A DNA stretch of 64,000 bases from Lunularia cruciata (taxonomy: Eukaryota > Streptophyta > Marchantiopsida > Lunulariales > Lunulariaceae), in the NCBI GenBank assembly GCA_948567375.1, contig OX419758.1, positions 10,111,001-10,175,000 on the forward strand, given 5' to 3'. The translations under genes and the position numbers were made by a program. Positions within the stretch are counted from its first letter, which is position 1. Each line of letters begins with the position of its first letter. The notes below the pieces were generated by a model. It did no database searches, was not told the origin of the DNA, and saw only the letters and a program-made list of their open reading frames with translations. Below are positions 1-11,990 of this stretch, in pieces.

Positions 1-59
1 TAGGTTGTAGGAAATTTTTTGCCAATTATATAATAAATTAAGACCAAATTTTCTCAAGA

Positions 60-305
60 TTGGAAGAGGTACATTTGATATTTTTGGGGGAGAAATCAAC
101 GTTTGGGGTTTGTGAATTACTTGAAGTTGAGCATATGTGTGGAATATATGGCATGAAGCCAAGTCTAGAGAAAGTGAAAGCCACAATGAGCATTCATGAA
201 ATATGTAGTACCAAGATAGAAGTTAAAAGGTTTTTAGGTGCTTGTTTACTTTACAAGACTTGGATTCCTTTGTGCATGTTGTGGATCCCTTGTATTAGCT
301 ATTAG
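60..305 (+). pseudogene. Reverse transcriptase C-terminal fragment
   Basis: An 81-codon open stretch with no ATG at its 5' edge. The order of FGVCELLEVEHMCGIYGMKP, SLEKVKATMS and EVKRFLGACLLYKTWIP follows the connection between gypsy reverse transcriptase and RNase H. It is part of the relic covering 1-2370. It is inactive, since the catalytic palm motif would lie outside the window to the left. Confidence 0.65.
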
Positions 306-408
306 CATCAAAATTTCTCCAAAGGAGTAATTTTGATGAGAAAAGAATCAGATTTTTTCCATGTAGGAGTTGAAGAGGTTTCTAATTTCAACACTTTTGC
401 TAAGAAAG

Positions 409-1010
409 GTATCATACAAAGGAGGAAAGTATATCTTTCTCATGATTGATACTACTCCAATTGGTGTAGTGCATGATGATGCATGATGATCAAAGTTATG
501 TGGTTGTATGTGGTGCTAAGTTTTTAAACTAGAGGCAATTGGATTATTATCAACTTTGGATATTGCAATGCTTAGATGGATATCTTATATCAAGATGTTG
601 AATCTAAACTTAGGCATATTCTTGGTATGGTAAATCAGATGGCCGACATGCTATCTAGAGCAATATTCCACAATGAGCAAGCAATGATGGAGGAAGACAA
701 TTGTGTTGGGTATCATACAAAGGAGGAAAGTATATCTTTCTCATGATTGATACTACTCCAATTGGTGTAGTGCATGATGATGCATGATGATCAAAGTTAT
801 GTGGTTGTATGTGGTGCTAAGTTTTTAAACTAGAGGCAATTGGATTATTATCAACTTTGGATATTGCAATGCTTAGATGGATATCTTATATCAAGATGTT
901 GAATCTAAACTTAGGCATATTCTTGGTATGGTAAATCAGATGGCCGACATGCTATCTAGAGCAATATTCCACAATGAGAAAGCAATGATGGAGGAAGACA
1001 ATTGTGTTGG
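409..1010. repeat. Near-perfect 301-bp tandem duplication
   Basis: Positions 409-709 are repeated directly at 710-1010. The unit begins GTATCATACAAAGGAGG and ends in AATTGTGTTGGG. The only clear difference I see is one base, CAATGAGCAAGC against CAATGAGAAAGC. The unit lies inside the old gypsy relic and has no open frame. The surrounding relic is heavily mutated while the two units are almost identical, so the duplication is recent compared with the element. An assembly collapse or expansion error is the main alternative. Confidence 0.9.
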
Positions 1011-1359
1011 GGATGACATATAGCATAACAACAATAAAAGGTACTAGTGAACCCTATTATTTTTGCTTTTGATTCATTATTCAAGAACTTGTATGAAGGA
1101 GAATGGTTATTGATTGAGAAATACTTGAGCACTCTCAACAGACATGAAGGTTGGACAGATGAGTTTTTTGAAGGGATCCAAAGGATGGCATAAAACTATT
1201 TCTTGAGAGATGGATTGTTGTAAAAGCATCCAAAGGTTTCAAGTGGAATGCCTTGGAGAGTTGTTTGTGATCTTGAAACAAAGACTAATTGATCAAAGAG
1301 TATCATGATAGCCTTTGAGAAGGACATCAATGTGTATAGGCTATATTTTTCAAGCTTAA

Positions 1360-2340
1360 AGAAAAGTATTGGTTGAAGGGAATGTATCAAGATATAGTCT
1401 AATTTGTTGGTACATGTGAGACTTGTCAATTCTATTTCACTATCAAGTATAGGGAGTGCCTTCATCCAACATATCTATTAGCCATGCACTACAAGTGGTT
1501 ACTAGATATTGTTGTGATGCCTAATGGAGTTTGGGAAAGAAGATACTTAATTCTTGCAAGGGAGGATCTTACAAATTAGGTTGAAGGAAGAGTTTTAACA
1601 ACCAAGAGTACAAAATGTATTTATTGGCTCATTTTGGAGGAGATTATTTGCTGATATGAATGCATGAGAAATGTTGCTACAGATAGATAGAGGTGAGTTG
1701 GATGTTGCAAAAACCAAGACATTTCTAGAAGACTGGAGTATATTTATCTTTGACTATTGCTTATAATCCAAAAGGAACTAGGAAAGTAGAGAGTGATCAT
1801 TCATAAGTAGTGAAAGCTTTGGTTAAAGCTTATGTTGGGAGGATGTGTCAATGGCCTAAACTACCCTTTGCTTTATAAGCTAAACTCCGTACAATTCATA
1901 GGACTACACACAATTCAATGATAGGATACATGCCATACGAGTTGATGTATGCACAAAAACAGATTATGCTTGTTGAAGAAATAGTACCAACATGGAGTTT
2001 AATTTCTTGGGAAGATGGCATTTCAACTGAAAATTTATTTGCTCATAGGATCAAGCAATTGTCATGAAAGCCAAAAGGTGTAGTTTAGGGCATGTAGCCA
2101 AAACTAGAAACATAGATTGAGACTGACTCCTTTAAAGAAGAATGATTGGGTCTTAATTTATGATAGTAGTCTTGATAATAAGCATAGTATAGCTCAAATT
2201 TTTTCCAGAAGGTGGTTTTGTCCTTATGTCATTTTTTAAATTCTAGAAAATGGTATTTATTGGTTGAGAGAACTAGATGGGACAATGCTTAGAGCACCAG
2301 TTGCTAGTAAGGGGGTTAAATTGTTCAAGGAAAGGGGAGC
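1360..2340 (+). pseudogene. Gypsy integrase fragment, frame-broken
   Basis: Short + strand segments reproduce the usual order of a gypsy integrase: a zinc-binding CxxC half (CETCQF), a catalytic-core start (HYKWLLDIVVMPNGVWERRY), a DRGELDV block in the position of the second catalytic Asp, a THNSMIGYMPYELMYAQ block, and a C-terminal region. Several stop codons interrupt the frame (for example after YQDI and after DLTN). Assignment to Ty3/gypsy rests on motif order alone. Confidence 0.6.
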
Positions 2341-2639
2341 AAATGCTTTTTTTCCAAGAATTTTAAGTTCTAGGAGATAATATGGAGAATGCAAATGCTA
2401 ATGAGTATGGAATCAGGAATGATGCAATCCACTTCAACTTGGATTTTATTTGCACATCTTGACAATGTGTAAGTTAGGATGGGGTGGATGTCATGGAGTG
2501 TACCACTTACTCATTGTAAAACTAATTTGATCAAGTTTGCATATGGTTTCTTTAAGTGTCCATAGTACATGTTGTGTTGATATCTTTGAGCTAGAAATCA
2601 TTCCATCTAGAAGAGTTATTCTTGAATGAGTTTTTCTTT

Positions 2640-3440
2640 CAACACTTTGGAGCAGATATCTCCATGATTATGGGCCCAAATGGGTTGTGCTTTATCTTGT
2701 TGGAAGCGTCTTCTCAAGAGCTTTCCACAAAACTAGAGACTTTGGCACTTAATCATCTATAATGAAAATTACAATGGAATGGCATCATGATATCATCAAA
2801 TTAATACAAACCTTTGAGGCTCATATATATATATGAATATAGATCCAAATGCAACATGATTTACATTGTTCAAACTATATTCTCAAGGGCATTCTATTGA
2901 CACCAAAATTGTGGTGTTTGGAAGTCTATAGCTGAAGTTAGTACTATCTATAAACACCATTTAATTAGTAAATTTTTGGGTGACATCATTACACCATTGG
3001 AGTGATACAAACTTTCAAGATAATATAGATCCTTGGAATTAATATCTTCATAAATATGGGTCCAAATGGGATTTTCTTTATCTCATTAAAAGTATGTTTC
3101 TAAGAGCTTTCTATAGACATCAAAATCATTGGAGCTCTATAACAAAAGTTATGACCATTTGAAACACCATTGGGTTGGTAACCATTGGTTTTAGAATGAC
3201 ACCACAACCCAATTGGACTAATATAGACCATCATAGTGGTAAATACCATTGAAGTGGTGTAGATTGTCAAATTGGATAGACCACATAAGTGGTATAGACC
3301 TTTGAGGTAGTATTTATCTTTGGAGCTAATATCTCCATGATTAGGAGTGCAATGGAGCATGATTTATATAATTAAAATCATCTTCTCAAGAGCTTTCTAT
3401 AGATACAAAATTGTGATATTTGGAGCTCTATAACAAAAGT
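2640..3440. repeat. Diverged tandem array, about four units
   Basis: A motif of the form CTCAAGAGCTTTCTATAGAC followed by an AAAATTGTGG-like stretch and GGAGCTCTATAAC recurs near 2717, 2882, 3102 and 3384. Each is preceded by ATATCTCCATGATTA or AATATAGATCC-type sequence. Spacing is irregular (about 165-290 bp) and identity is low. There is no coding potential. It probably represents the repetitive untranslated end of a retroelement. Confidence 0.6.
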
Positions 3441-4589
3441 ACAACAATTTGAAGATACTTGTGATGTAAGTTGACATGTGTGGCTTGACACCTTTGATGT
3501 GTCCCTCAACAACACTTGGACTTTTGGTGCACTTTAGAGATGAAGTCTGGTGATTGCAGGTGTACTTGTAGGGGTTTTAGATGATTCTTGATCTTAGGTT
3601 TGGAGCTCTAGGGAGGGTCATTCCAAGATTAAAAGAGGAGGAAATTGGAGAATTATGGAAATGGGGAGGAAGGGGAAGAGGATTTAAGTGTTCAATGACT
3701 TTAGAGGATTTTGGTAATTGAGTGAGAAAATTGAGAGTGTATTTGGGTAAGAAAGGTTCTTGATTGACAAATTGAGAGAAGGATTGAGGGTTCAAGAGTT
3801 CTAGATTGGTAAAATTGATAAATATGAAGGAGAAGAGTTTGACAGTTTGAGATTTCTTGATTGATTAATGAGGATTGATTGAAAAAGGATTTAAGAATTT
3901 TAGAGTTTGAGGGACAAGAAGTTTTGAATTAAGTGGATAAGAAGACTAGAGAGAGTGGGTTTTGAAAAAATGAGTTCTTGATCAATATATTAGAGGAAGA
4001 AAGGAGGATGTCCAGGAGTTCTCCTTGATAGACAAGGCAAAGAGGAAGGTTATGGGGAGTAGATTCTAGCTAGTTCTTTTTGATAGGAGATGGACACAAG
4101 GAAAGCTTGTTGTCAATTCTTGATAATCAGGAAAGAGTCATCGGAATTGATAGGAAATAAGGACAAGGACAATATACTTCACATAGTTGTAAATAGTACT
4201 ATACTTTGTACTTCTTTGATTAAATATCTTGAGTTTAATAAATTTCTTAACCTAAGGGTGTTTTGATACATTTCAAATGTTTTTTTTGGAAAGAACAAGA
4301 ATTGAGAAGTAATTGAAGTGACTTAGGAGTTGTATCTAAACAAACCCAATGTTTATTAGGCAAGGACTTGAGTCTTTTGTTAGTTGGAAACTAAACTCCA
4401 CAACAATGAGAACTCAACTCAAGGTCATATTAACAACACGATTAGAGATTAGGAGGTTTAAGTGCTAGCTCAGGTAAAGATTAGGATGAATAAGTACAAA
4501 ATTATTATTAGGTTGAGGAGCCATAATATAAAGAGTGATCAATGGGTAATCATAGGCAATTCAGGTAGCATTAATAGCATGATTAGGGG
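3441..4589. other. Gene-free, purine-rich stretch
   Basis: No supported gene. The + strand is strongly purine-rich from about 3640 to 4130 (runs such as GGAAATGGGGAGGAAGGGGA). Open stretches on either strand are short and resemble nothing I know. It is most likely degraded retroelement UTR. Confidence 0.5.
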
Positions 4590-5341
4590 TGTAATACCAA
4601 GAGCTAGCCATATGATCTAGATGTGAAATTTGGTTTGGTAACATCTGGAGTGATGTTATACATGATGGTCAAAATAGATCAGATAGAAGTATCACCTAAA
4701 GGGTACTTCTACTAATAGGGCAGAAAACCAAAATAGATTTGAAAAACTTAGAACCAATAGCTAGACATATGATTTGAAGGTGAGAATTGGGTTGGGTACA
4801 TCTAGAAAGATGTTACACGGGATGGACTGAATAGATCAGAAAGAGGTATCACCAAAAGGGGACTTCTACAAATAGAGTTGGAATAGAAATTTGCCTGAAA
4901 TCTTTGAAGGCAATTTCAAAGGCCTAAACGGATGAATTAGGCCTCAAAAATGTGCACATTCCCCCAACAAAGGAAATGTTGGCTTTCCCTCCCCCTTGCT
5001 TTGTCTCATCAAGAGCTTTCCAACGGTACCTCACCCACGTGATTATGGGATTCCTATAGAAAGATTCCCTAAAAGATTCCCTCCGGTCAAAGCTTATTTG
5101 ACCAACCAAATAGGACCAGGATCGACATGTCACCTATCCAAGTAAGTAATTCAAGGGTGGAGCTTGCTTACATGTCACCTATCTATGTACCTAATCCTAT
5201 GGTAGAGCTTCATTGGAGGGGATCCACTTTGCCTATATAATAAAGAGAAGGTGCTCCTTTGGGGCATCAGAGTTTGAGTGTGAAAGTGTGTGTTTCTCCT
5301 AGTGTGTTTCTCTTCAGGTCTCCTATCCTCGGATTATTACA
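4590..5341 (+). mobile_element. Solo LTR of the A/B chromovirus family, + orientation
   Basis: The segment starts TGTAATACCAAGAGC and ends GGATTATTACA. It is the reverse complement of the LTRs of elements A and B across its whole length (752 bp, versus 739 and 762 in A). It carries the family's TATA box TATATAA at 5234-5240. Flanks are AGGGG on the left and AGGGA on the right, which fits a 5-bp target duplication with one change. There is no internal region, so it is a solo LTR left by recombination. Confidence 0.88.
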
Positions 5342-5414
5342 AGGGATTACTTCATGACTTCTCAAGGTTTTGGGCCTCAATCATGGTTTTTGAGGTAAAC
5401 TTGTATACCCTATG

Positions 5415-6012
5415 TGTAATATTTGGAGGATAGGAGAACCCTCAAGAGAGACACATGAGAAGAAACACAAAGCTTCACTGTCAATACTTTGATGCCCCAA
5501 AGGAGCACCTTGTCTTTATTTTAAAGCAAAGAGGATTATGCTCAAAAGGAAACTCCACCTTTGGATCATATACATGGATTGGTGAGATGTAAGCAAGTTC
5601 CACTCTTAGATTAGTTGCATGGATGGGTGACATGTTGGTTCTTGTCTTATCTTGTTGATCACAAAAATTTGACCAAAGGGAATCTTTACAGAATCTTCTT
5701 ATAGGAAGCTCAGAATTGCATGGGTGAGGTACCATTGGAAAGTTCTCGATGAGAAAAATACTAGGGGGATAAAGCAAGCCTTCCCTCTTGGAGGAGAGAA
5801 CATACATATTTTCTAGGCCTCACTCCTTTGTTTAGGCTTCCAAAATTAACTCTAATGTTTTTAGGGTATTTTCAATTGTTGCACTATTAGAGGAAGCACT
5901 ATTTTGGTGACACCTCTATCTGATCTACTTAGTCTATCATATATAACATCCTTCTAGATGTTACCAAGCCAAATTTCACCTCTAGATAATATATCTAGCT
6001 AATGGTATTACA
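5415..6012 (-). mobile_element. Second solo LTR of the same family, - orientation, diverged
   Basis: It begins TGTAATATTTGGAGG and ends ATGGTATTACA in the same sense as the LTRs of A and B. It contains the family's GGAGCACCTT, GGTGAGGTACCATTGGAAAG and AACATCCTTCTAGATGTTACC blocks. At 598 bp it is shorter and much more diverged, so it is an older insertion. Flanks CTATG and CTAGT agree only in the first three bases. It lies 73 bp from the oppositely oriented solo LTR at 4590-5341. Confidence 0.8.
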
Positions 6013-8947
6013 CTAGTGCAATTCAGGGATTACAATGCAAATTATGATTCAAGAGATCAATGCAAAATTAAGATTCCTCCCAGCAACTTTTGTGTCTTAA
6101 TGGTGATCTCTCCAATGACATTAGTACTTTATAGATGCCATTTTGGACCTATTATGGAGAACATACAGTAGAGTTGGTGGATTTCTCAACTAGACTCCAT
6201 GGCCTATTTTGGGACCAACATTCGTGGATGTCATCAGTGGGACCAAAGCATTGTTAGTGTAGAAGGACATTGGCTAAACCCTACTATGGATTTGGCATTA
6301 GAGCGACAAGGAACCTCAAGATGTCACATATATGCTCCTCTCCTATATGCTCATATATGCTCCCTTATCTCTTATTCATTTCCTATTCTTTCTTCTTTGG
6401 CCTTGCTTGTTTTCATTGTTTTCGGTGTTTGGTGTGGTTTCTCAATTTTCTCAGTTTTTTTTGGAAATATAGTATTTATCTACTATATCTCATTGTCATT
6501 TTATTTGTACTTGTTGGGGTGTATAAAATTTCAGTAGCCTATCTCTTGATGCCTACGTTTCTTTCCTTGCATGGGACCATAGACGGACTACCTGCATTAC
6601 TCCTCATTTGGTACCCCACACCCACCCATATATGTGAGTAGGGTTAGAACCTTACATTTTCTTTTTCAACATACTCCCATAGTTGTTGAAGTCTATCCAT
6701 ATGGAGTCCCTTTGATACTTATATCACATATTTACCCCATACTAGAGGTGTGACCCACAAGAGGGATTCTCTTATGGAGGATGCCCCACCACATATCCCT
6801 CTTATCAATGACTCTCTACACCTTCCCTCAACCTTGGATCCTCCTTCCCCCTATTGATCTACCACTCTCATGTTGTCATACTTTGCCTTTCTTACTATGG
6901 GAATACACAAGGTGCTCAGTTGTGGAGCTGATGGATCAGAGGTTATGTGTAAATCTGTCACTACTAGTTTGAGCATGCGTCACCCAACCGTTGGAACCCT
7001 CCACTCTCATTTTGGTATTCTTGCTATTCGGTAGGATGGTAACATGCAACCTAACCTATCATCATTACACAAATTTCCAATGATATAAAATAAGCCACAA
7101 TCAGACCACTATAGCTTCCTTGACAAGGTCTAAAACTTAGCCAAGTTTTTGTAGATTTTCACCTAATTTCAAAATCCCTAATTGAGGGTTTGCTCCGGGG
7201 TCTTGGCAATTTCCACCAGATTTCAAGATCAAAGATACACCTTATTCTCAAACCACTCTAGCAACCTAAATCTTCAATCATGGGCACACAAATGGAAGAG
7301 TTGGCATTTAATAATGATTGAAGATAGAAATGCTTCTCTTGAGCTTACAATAGTATTTTCTGTGGAACTTGTAACATCAATTCTCACTCTCTATAGACCT
7401 TGAGCCAACCAAATTGTCCATAGTAGCTAATTTTTGCTCTTGGCTATACCCTTTTCAAAGTTGATGGCTCAATCAAATCCCAATCATGACAAACCAATGG
7501 TATTTGATTGATGGCTCAATCAAATACTCTCCTTGATTCAATTGATCATATCTCCTCCAAAATGTGCTCAATGTTTTTTCTATCTCTCAATTGTAGCCTA
7601 TTAGCTCCTTTCTCCAACCATGGTCTTATCTTTTCAAATTACCTTCCTTAATGCCTTCAATCCTCAAAGAAGTCTAGGCTTTTCCTATTGGGTCCCAAAC
7701 TCTTGTAAATTTGTTATTTAGCCTCTTCACTTTTTGAAAAATGGATCCTACAGCTCTCCCTTGAAGCTCATGAGCAAATTAAGTAATTCTCCATCTATAA
7801 GAATACCTAGATTGTCAAATCCCAAACTTGCTTGTAAGTAAGCATTGGGAAGACAATATGATCTAGATTTTTCCTTCACCAAATCCATGGATGCCACTCC
7901 AAAATGTGCCACCATCAATCTCATAAGCCATCATGGTGTAAAATCTAAAATCTGATAAGAAAAGGATTCAAGAGTGATGGATCAAGAGCATAGGACATCT
8001 CTTGCTCAAATGCATCTCCCAAAGCTCTAATGCTCATGCTCTGCTACAACTCTCACTCCCAATGTCCTCCTCTTGCTCAAGATACCTCAAACTAAAAGAC
8101 TCTACTTCCTCTCAACTCTCCACCACCTTTATACATTGGAGCCCTTGAAAAAAAATAGAATTGTACTCCATATGATCAACCACTTAAAATACACATATGT
8201 TGCTCACATGGAATAGCTCAATCGTGAGATCCATAATACAACCTACTCCATCTTTATGGAGATAAACCACACTAGTTTAATTTTTAATGGGCTATGCAAA
8301 CCACAACATGACAACATGATCATTCTACTCCATATGGATCCTTAGTACATCCATGTATCCCACCTCATCAGCATCTTACATAGTCTTTTTTCATTGTCCA
8401 AGGGTAAGGATTGGTCTAGCATAGCAAAGAGTGAGATCTAGTTGTTTGCATATGTGGGAGGAGGCCATATTTATTCCTACTCCTTGACCCCATCCATACT
8501 TTGATAGTCTCTCTACATGCTCACCCAAACTCTTGGTTGCACTCTTTGGACCTTATCCAAGCATTCCTACCAGGTTTGCCTTGACCATGAATGTAACACT
8601 CATATCTCCATGCTTTTATGTCCTCTTGTTGGCTCCACACTCTCCCTCCTACTATGTGTTATTTTGGTTGATGACCACAAGAGAGATATCTCCACCTTGA
8701 CTTTATTGGAACAATGGACATTACTCCTTCTATCCCATGGAGGTGCTCGAGACATCAAGAGACAACCTCTAGGATTTGTAGGTTTTTGTGAGGAGATTGG
8801 GCAGCCTTCCAAGAGGAATAAAAATATTAGGGGCAAGGCGATAGCCAAGCAAATTGCAAAGTCTCTATAGCTCCATGCCCTACCTCTAGAGTATCATTGC
8901 CTTTTTGCTCCTTGATGTTAGGTCAAATAGGTGAATATAGATGCTTG
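6013..8947. other. Retroelement-like debris without an intact gene
   Basis: CpG-poor sequence like the surrounding repeats. A hydrophobic open stretch on + (6270-6641) and some short coding-like stretches on - (near 7700-8000, for example CLPNAYLQASLGFDNLGI) hint at old transposon frames. None has a recognisable domain and all are short or broken. I cannot name an element here. Confidence 0.45.
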
Positions 8948-9036
8948 AAGGTGAAAGGCATTGGCTATGAGGCAAGAGTAGTTGGGCTGCCCACGGACCA
9001 GGCACTCTTGCCCTCATAGCCAATGCCTCTCACCTT
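8948..9036. repeat. Long near-perfect hairpin (arms about 32-33 bp)
   Basis: The left arm 8948-8979 and right arm 9004-9036 are reverse complements apart from one mismatch and one extra base; the shared core is GGCATTGGCTATGAGG. The loop is 24 nt (8980-9003). There is no coding sequence and no matching flanking duplication. It could be a fold-back scar, a MITE-like end or a small-RNA precursor. The sequence shows only the structure. Confidence 0.85.
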
Positions 9037-9215
9037 TGACACTTTATTTACCTTATGTACATTACATCTACCCACCGTTGACTTCCTTCTTTCCTTCCTC
9101 CATGATTATCAACCATATAAGGAGTTATAACTTATGGAGTCTTGCTTTGCCCATGCTTTGCTCAATCTCCATGTTTCTGAGCATGTGGGCTATTTGTGCT
9201 CTTTTGTGAGCACCT

Positions 9216-9718
9216 ATGGGATTGTGTTTCCTTGGCCACTCGACAAGAATGGGACCAGACTCATTTTTCCATTCCAAAGGGATTTACAAAGTGGATTCCC
9301 CAATAAAACAAAATCTTCCAATACGTGGAAGCCCCAACACTAGGAGGTTCAATGGAATGATGAGGGCCATGATAAATTTTATACAAATACAAAACTCTAC
9401 CAATTTCCACCGCCATTTCAAGATCATGCAAAAAGACAAGCATGCCGCCAAAGAACCATTGGCAACTATTACATGCCTAGTCTCACACGTGCAAAAAATC
9501 ATCTCAACTCTTCACCAACCACCACAACAGAAGAAGGAGAGACCCCACCTTGTTGGAGCTATATAAAGGCCAAAGCTACTCTACAAGATAAATCTCTATG
9601 CAATCACTTTTCAACTTTTGACTTTTTGCTTCTTTCATTTCTCTCTCCACAACGACCATCTCTTGTAATGTCATGCAAGCACTTCTTAGCATGGACTTTC
9701 AAATTTTGATGATACTAC
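9216..9718 (+). mobile_element. Element E copy 1, first part (promoter-like region)
   Basis: This stretch is similar to 30015-30530, which begins copy 2 of the same unclassified element. Both share GACAAGAATGGGACCAGACT-type sequence, a TATA box (TATATAAA at 9560-9567 here and 30375-30382 there), a pyrimidine-rich leader, and TCATGCAAGCACTTCTT. The copy is interrupted at 9718 by chromovirus A and resumes at 16353. The left boundary of E is uncertain. Confidence 0.7.
9560..9567 (+). promoter_or_regulatory. TATA box of element E copy 1
   Basis: TATATAAA, followed about 30-60 bp later by a pyrimidine-rich leader. The same box and context occur in copy 2 at 30375-30382, so it is a conserved feature of the element. 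Confidence 0.55.
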
Positions 9719-10457
9719 TGTAATACTCCAAGAACAAGAGAAGAGAGAAAACACAGATTGCACACTCAAACAATCGATGCTCCAAGGGAGCACCTTCTCT
9801 TTATTATATAGACAATGAGGATCTCCTCCAAGGAAGCTCCACCATAGGATTAGGGACACAGATAGGTAACATGTCAGCAAGCTCCACCCTTGGATTACTT
9901 ACTTGGATAGGTGACATGTCTGGTCTAGGTCCTATCTCGTTGGTCAAACAAGCTTTGACCGGAGGGAATCTTTTAGGGAATCTTCCTGTAGGAATCTCAG
10001 AATCACGTGAGTAAGGTACCGTTGGAAAGCTCTCAACAAGACAAAGCAGGGGGGAGGGAAGGCCAGCCTTTCCTCCATTAGGGGGGGACTCTTCACATTT
10101 TTGAGGCCTAATTCATCCGTTTAGGCCTCCAAAATTGCCTTCAAAGATTTCAGGCATATTTTGGTTCCTACTCTATTAGTAGAAGTCCCCTTTTGGTGAT
10201 AACTATTTCTGATCTGTTTAGTCCATCATGTGTAACATCCTACCAGATGTTACCAAACCAATTCTCACCTTTAAATCATATGTCTAGCTATTGGTTCTAA
10301 GGTTCTCAAGTCTATTTCGGTTTCTGCACTATTAGTAGAAGTACTATTTTGGTGATACTTCTATTTTATCTATTTTGACCATCATGTATAACATCATTCT
10401 AGATGTTACCAAACCAAATTTCACATCTAGATCATATGGCTAGCTCCTGGTATTACA
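9719..10457 (-). repeat. 3' LTR of element A
   Basis: 739 bp, TGTAATACTCC to CTGGTATTACA. It directly follows, on the - strand, a purine tract (AAAAGGAGGGAGGTC, 10458-10472) that is a good polypurine tract for plus-strand priming. Confidence 0.93.
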
Positions 10458-10470
10458 GACCTCCCTCCTT

Positions 10471-11990
10471 TTAAGACGTAACGTCCTCGTTGTGCAATTG
10501 TTGCTCAAATGCTTGCACCAACACCGGTGCATGTGCCAAATTGGCAGCAGGCTCCCAGGTTGCCTCATAGAGGGGGTAACCTTTCCATTGTACTAAATAG
10601 TCCACCTGTGGGTGGCGAGTACCACAGTTGCATTTTTGGACAATCCGCTCCACTTCATATTCCTCTATGCCATCAATGAGTGTCGGACAAGGTCGAATGT
10701 CTGGTGTGGAATGACCCTAGCTTGATCGGGGAGCATATTTACGTAGTAGGGAGACATGGAACATTAGATGGATCTTCATGTGTGGTGGTAGCTCAAGGTG
10801 ATAGGCCACAGCGTCGATGCGACGAAGAATCAAGAAAGGCCCAATAAAACAAGGTCTTAGCTTACAAGGTCCAACTAATGTGAGGTTGGTTGTTGATAGC
10901 CACACTTGATCCCCAACATTGAACTCCATGTGCCTACGGTGTGCATCAGCATACTGCTTCTATTGATTTTGCACAATCTGTGATCTGTGCTTGGCGCTTT
11001 CCACACCTTGTTGGATTATAGAAACAAATGTGTTGATTGCCTCGACCTTGGTAGCCACTGGACGGATCTTCATCAAGCTAGAAGGTGTGAAGGGATGCTC
11101 ACCATACATGAGGAAGAATGGAGTGACCTAGGTGGATGCATTCACTGAACTGTTGTAAGCGAATTCCACCAACGGGAGTAGGGTGTCCCACCTCTCTTGC
11201 TCTTCTAAGGTGAAGCCGCGTAACATGTCTTCAATTGTGCAATTAGCCCGCTCTGTTTGGCCATCTGTTTGTGGGTGGTAAGCTGTGGACATGGCCAACT
11301 TGTTTTTGAAGAAACCAAAGAGTGTTTGCCAAAAAAAACTGGTGAATTGGGTGCCTCTATCGGTGATGAGTACTCTAGACAAGCCATGGTGAGCAAAGAT
11401 TGCATCTAAGTATAATTGAGCTAATTGTGGAGCGGTCACCTCCTTGGTGGTAAGGCGTGCATGAATCATTTTGCTGAGCCGGTCTACAAAGACCACAATG
11501 GAGTCAAACCCTGAGGTGGTCTTGGGTAATTCAAAGACGAGATCCATACTCACTTGTTCTCAACGTTGGGTAGGAGTGGGGAGAGGTTGAAGGAGTCCTA
11601 CAAGAGCTTGATTAGAAGCTTTGTTCTATTGACAAAGTAGGCAACTACGCACATAGTCCATCACGTCATTGCTCATCTTGGGCTCATCTTGGGCTTGTGC
11701 TTGACTATATCCAAGGTCTTGTCCACTCCGACATGAGCTGCAATAACCGAATCATGACATTCCACTAGAATGGTGGTGCGTAATTTTGGGACATTTGGGA
11801 TCCATAATCTGCCATCCTGAAAGGTGAGTCCTTGGGTGCTGGTGATACCTTTGGATGATTGTGCTTCTACAATCTGTGGATCAGTTTTTGTAGCAGCCAC
11901 AATCTCTTGCCTGAATTCAAGGTTAATCTTAACCTCTGTCACCAAGTTGTTGGCCATTGGCATGCGGGTGAATGCATCTGCAAGTTGCTT
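10471..11990 (-). pseudogene. Element A integrase with GPY/F-like module and chromodomain
   Basis: The - strand encodes, in order: remains of the integrase zinc-binding region; the catalytic core (11553-11128) with Asp in FVDRLSKMIHA, Asp in LITDRGTQFTS and Glu in GQTERANC, so the D,D,E residues survive; a GPY/F-like module near 10929-10717 (FIGPFLILRRIDAVAYHLEL); and a C-terminal chromodomain near 10700-10471 (VDYLVQWKGYPLYEATWEPA) with conserved aromatic residues. In this family the integrase inserts the cDNA and the chromodomain is thought to bind chromatin marks. Stops separate the zinc-binding region from the core and other blocks, so no full protein is made. Confidence 0.88.

Larger units (their letters stand above)
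1..2370 (+). mobile_element. Degenerate Ty3/gypsy retroelement relic (RT/RNase H to integrase)
   Basis: Broken reading frames on the + strand recall a gypsy polyprotein in the expected order. Residues near 60-290 match the end of reverse transcriptase (EKVKATMS and then EVKRFLGACLLYKTWIP, compare EVRxFLGxxxFYRxFI). Near 630-660 QMADMLSRA resembles the end of RNase H (ADALSR). From about 1360 to 2040 there is an integrase-like series: YWLKGMYQDI, a CETCQF zinc-finger half, HYKWLLDIVVMPNG, a DRGELDV segment and GYMPYELMY. Stops and frameshifts occur throughout, and no LTR is visible in the window. The copy is clearly dead and older than elements A and B. Confidence 0.75.

Noticed and set aside
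6199-6641. Overlapping hydrophobic open stretches on +
   Set aside because: T-rich sequence gives hydrophobic residues in several frames. There is no domain, and it is set in transposon debris.
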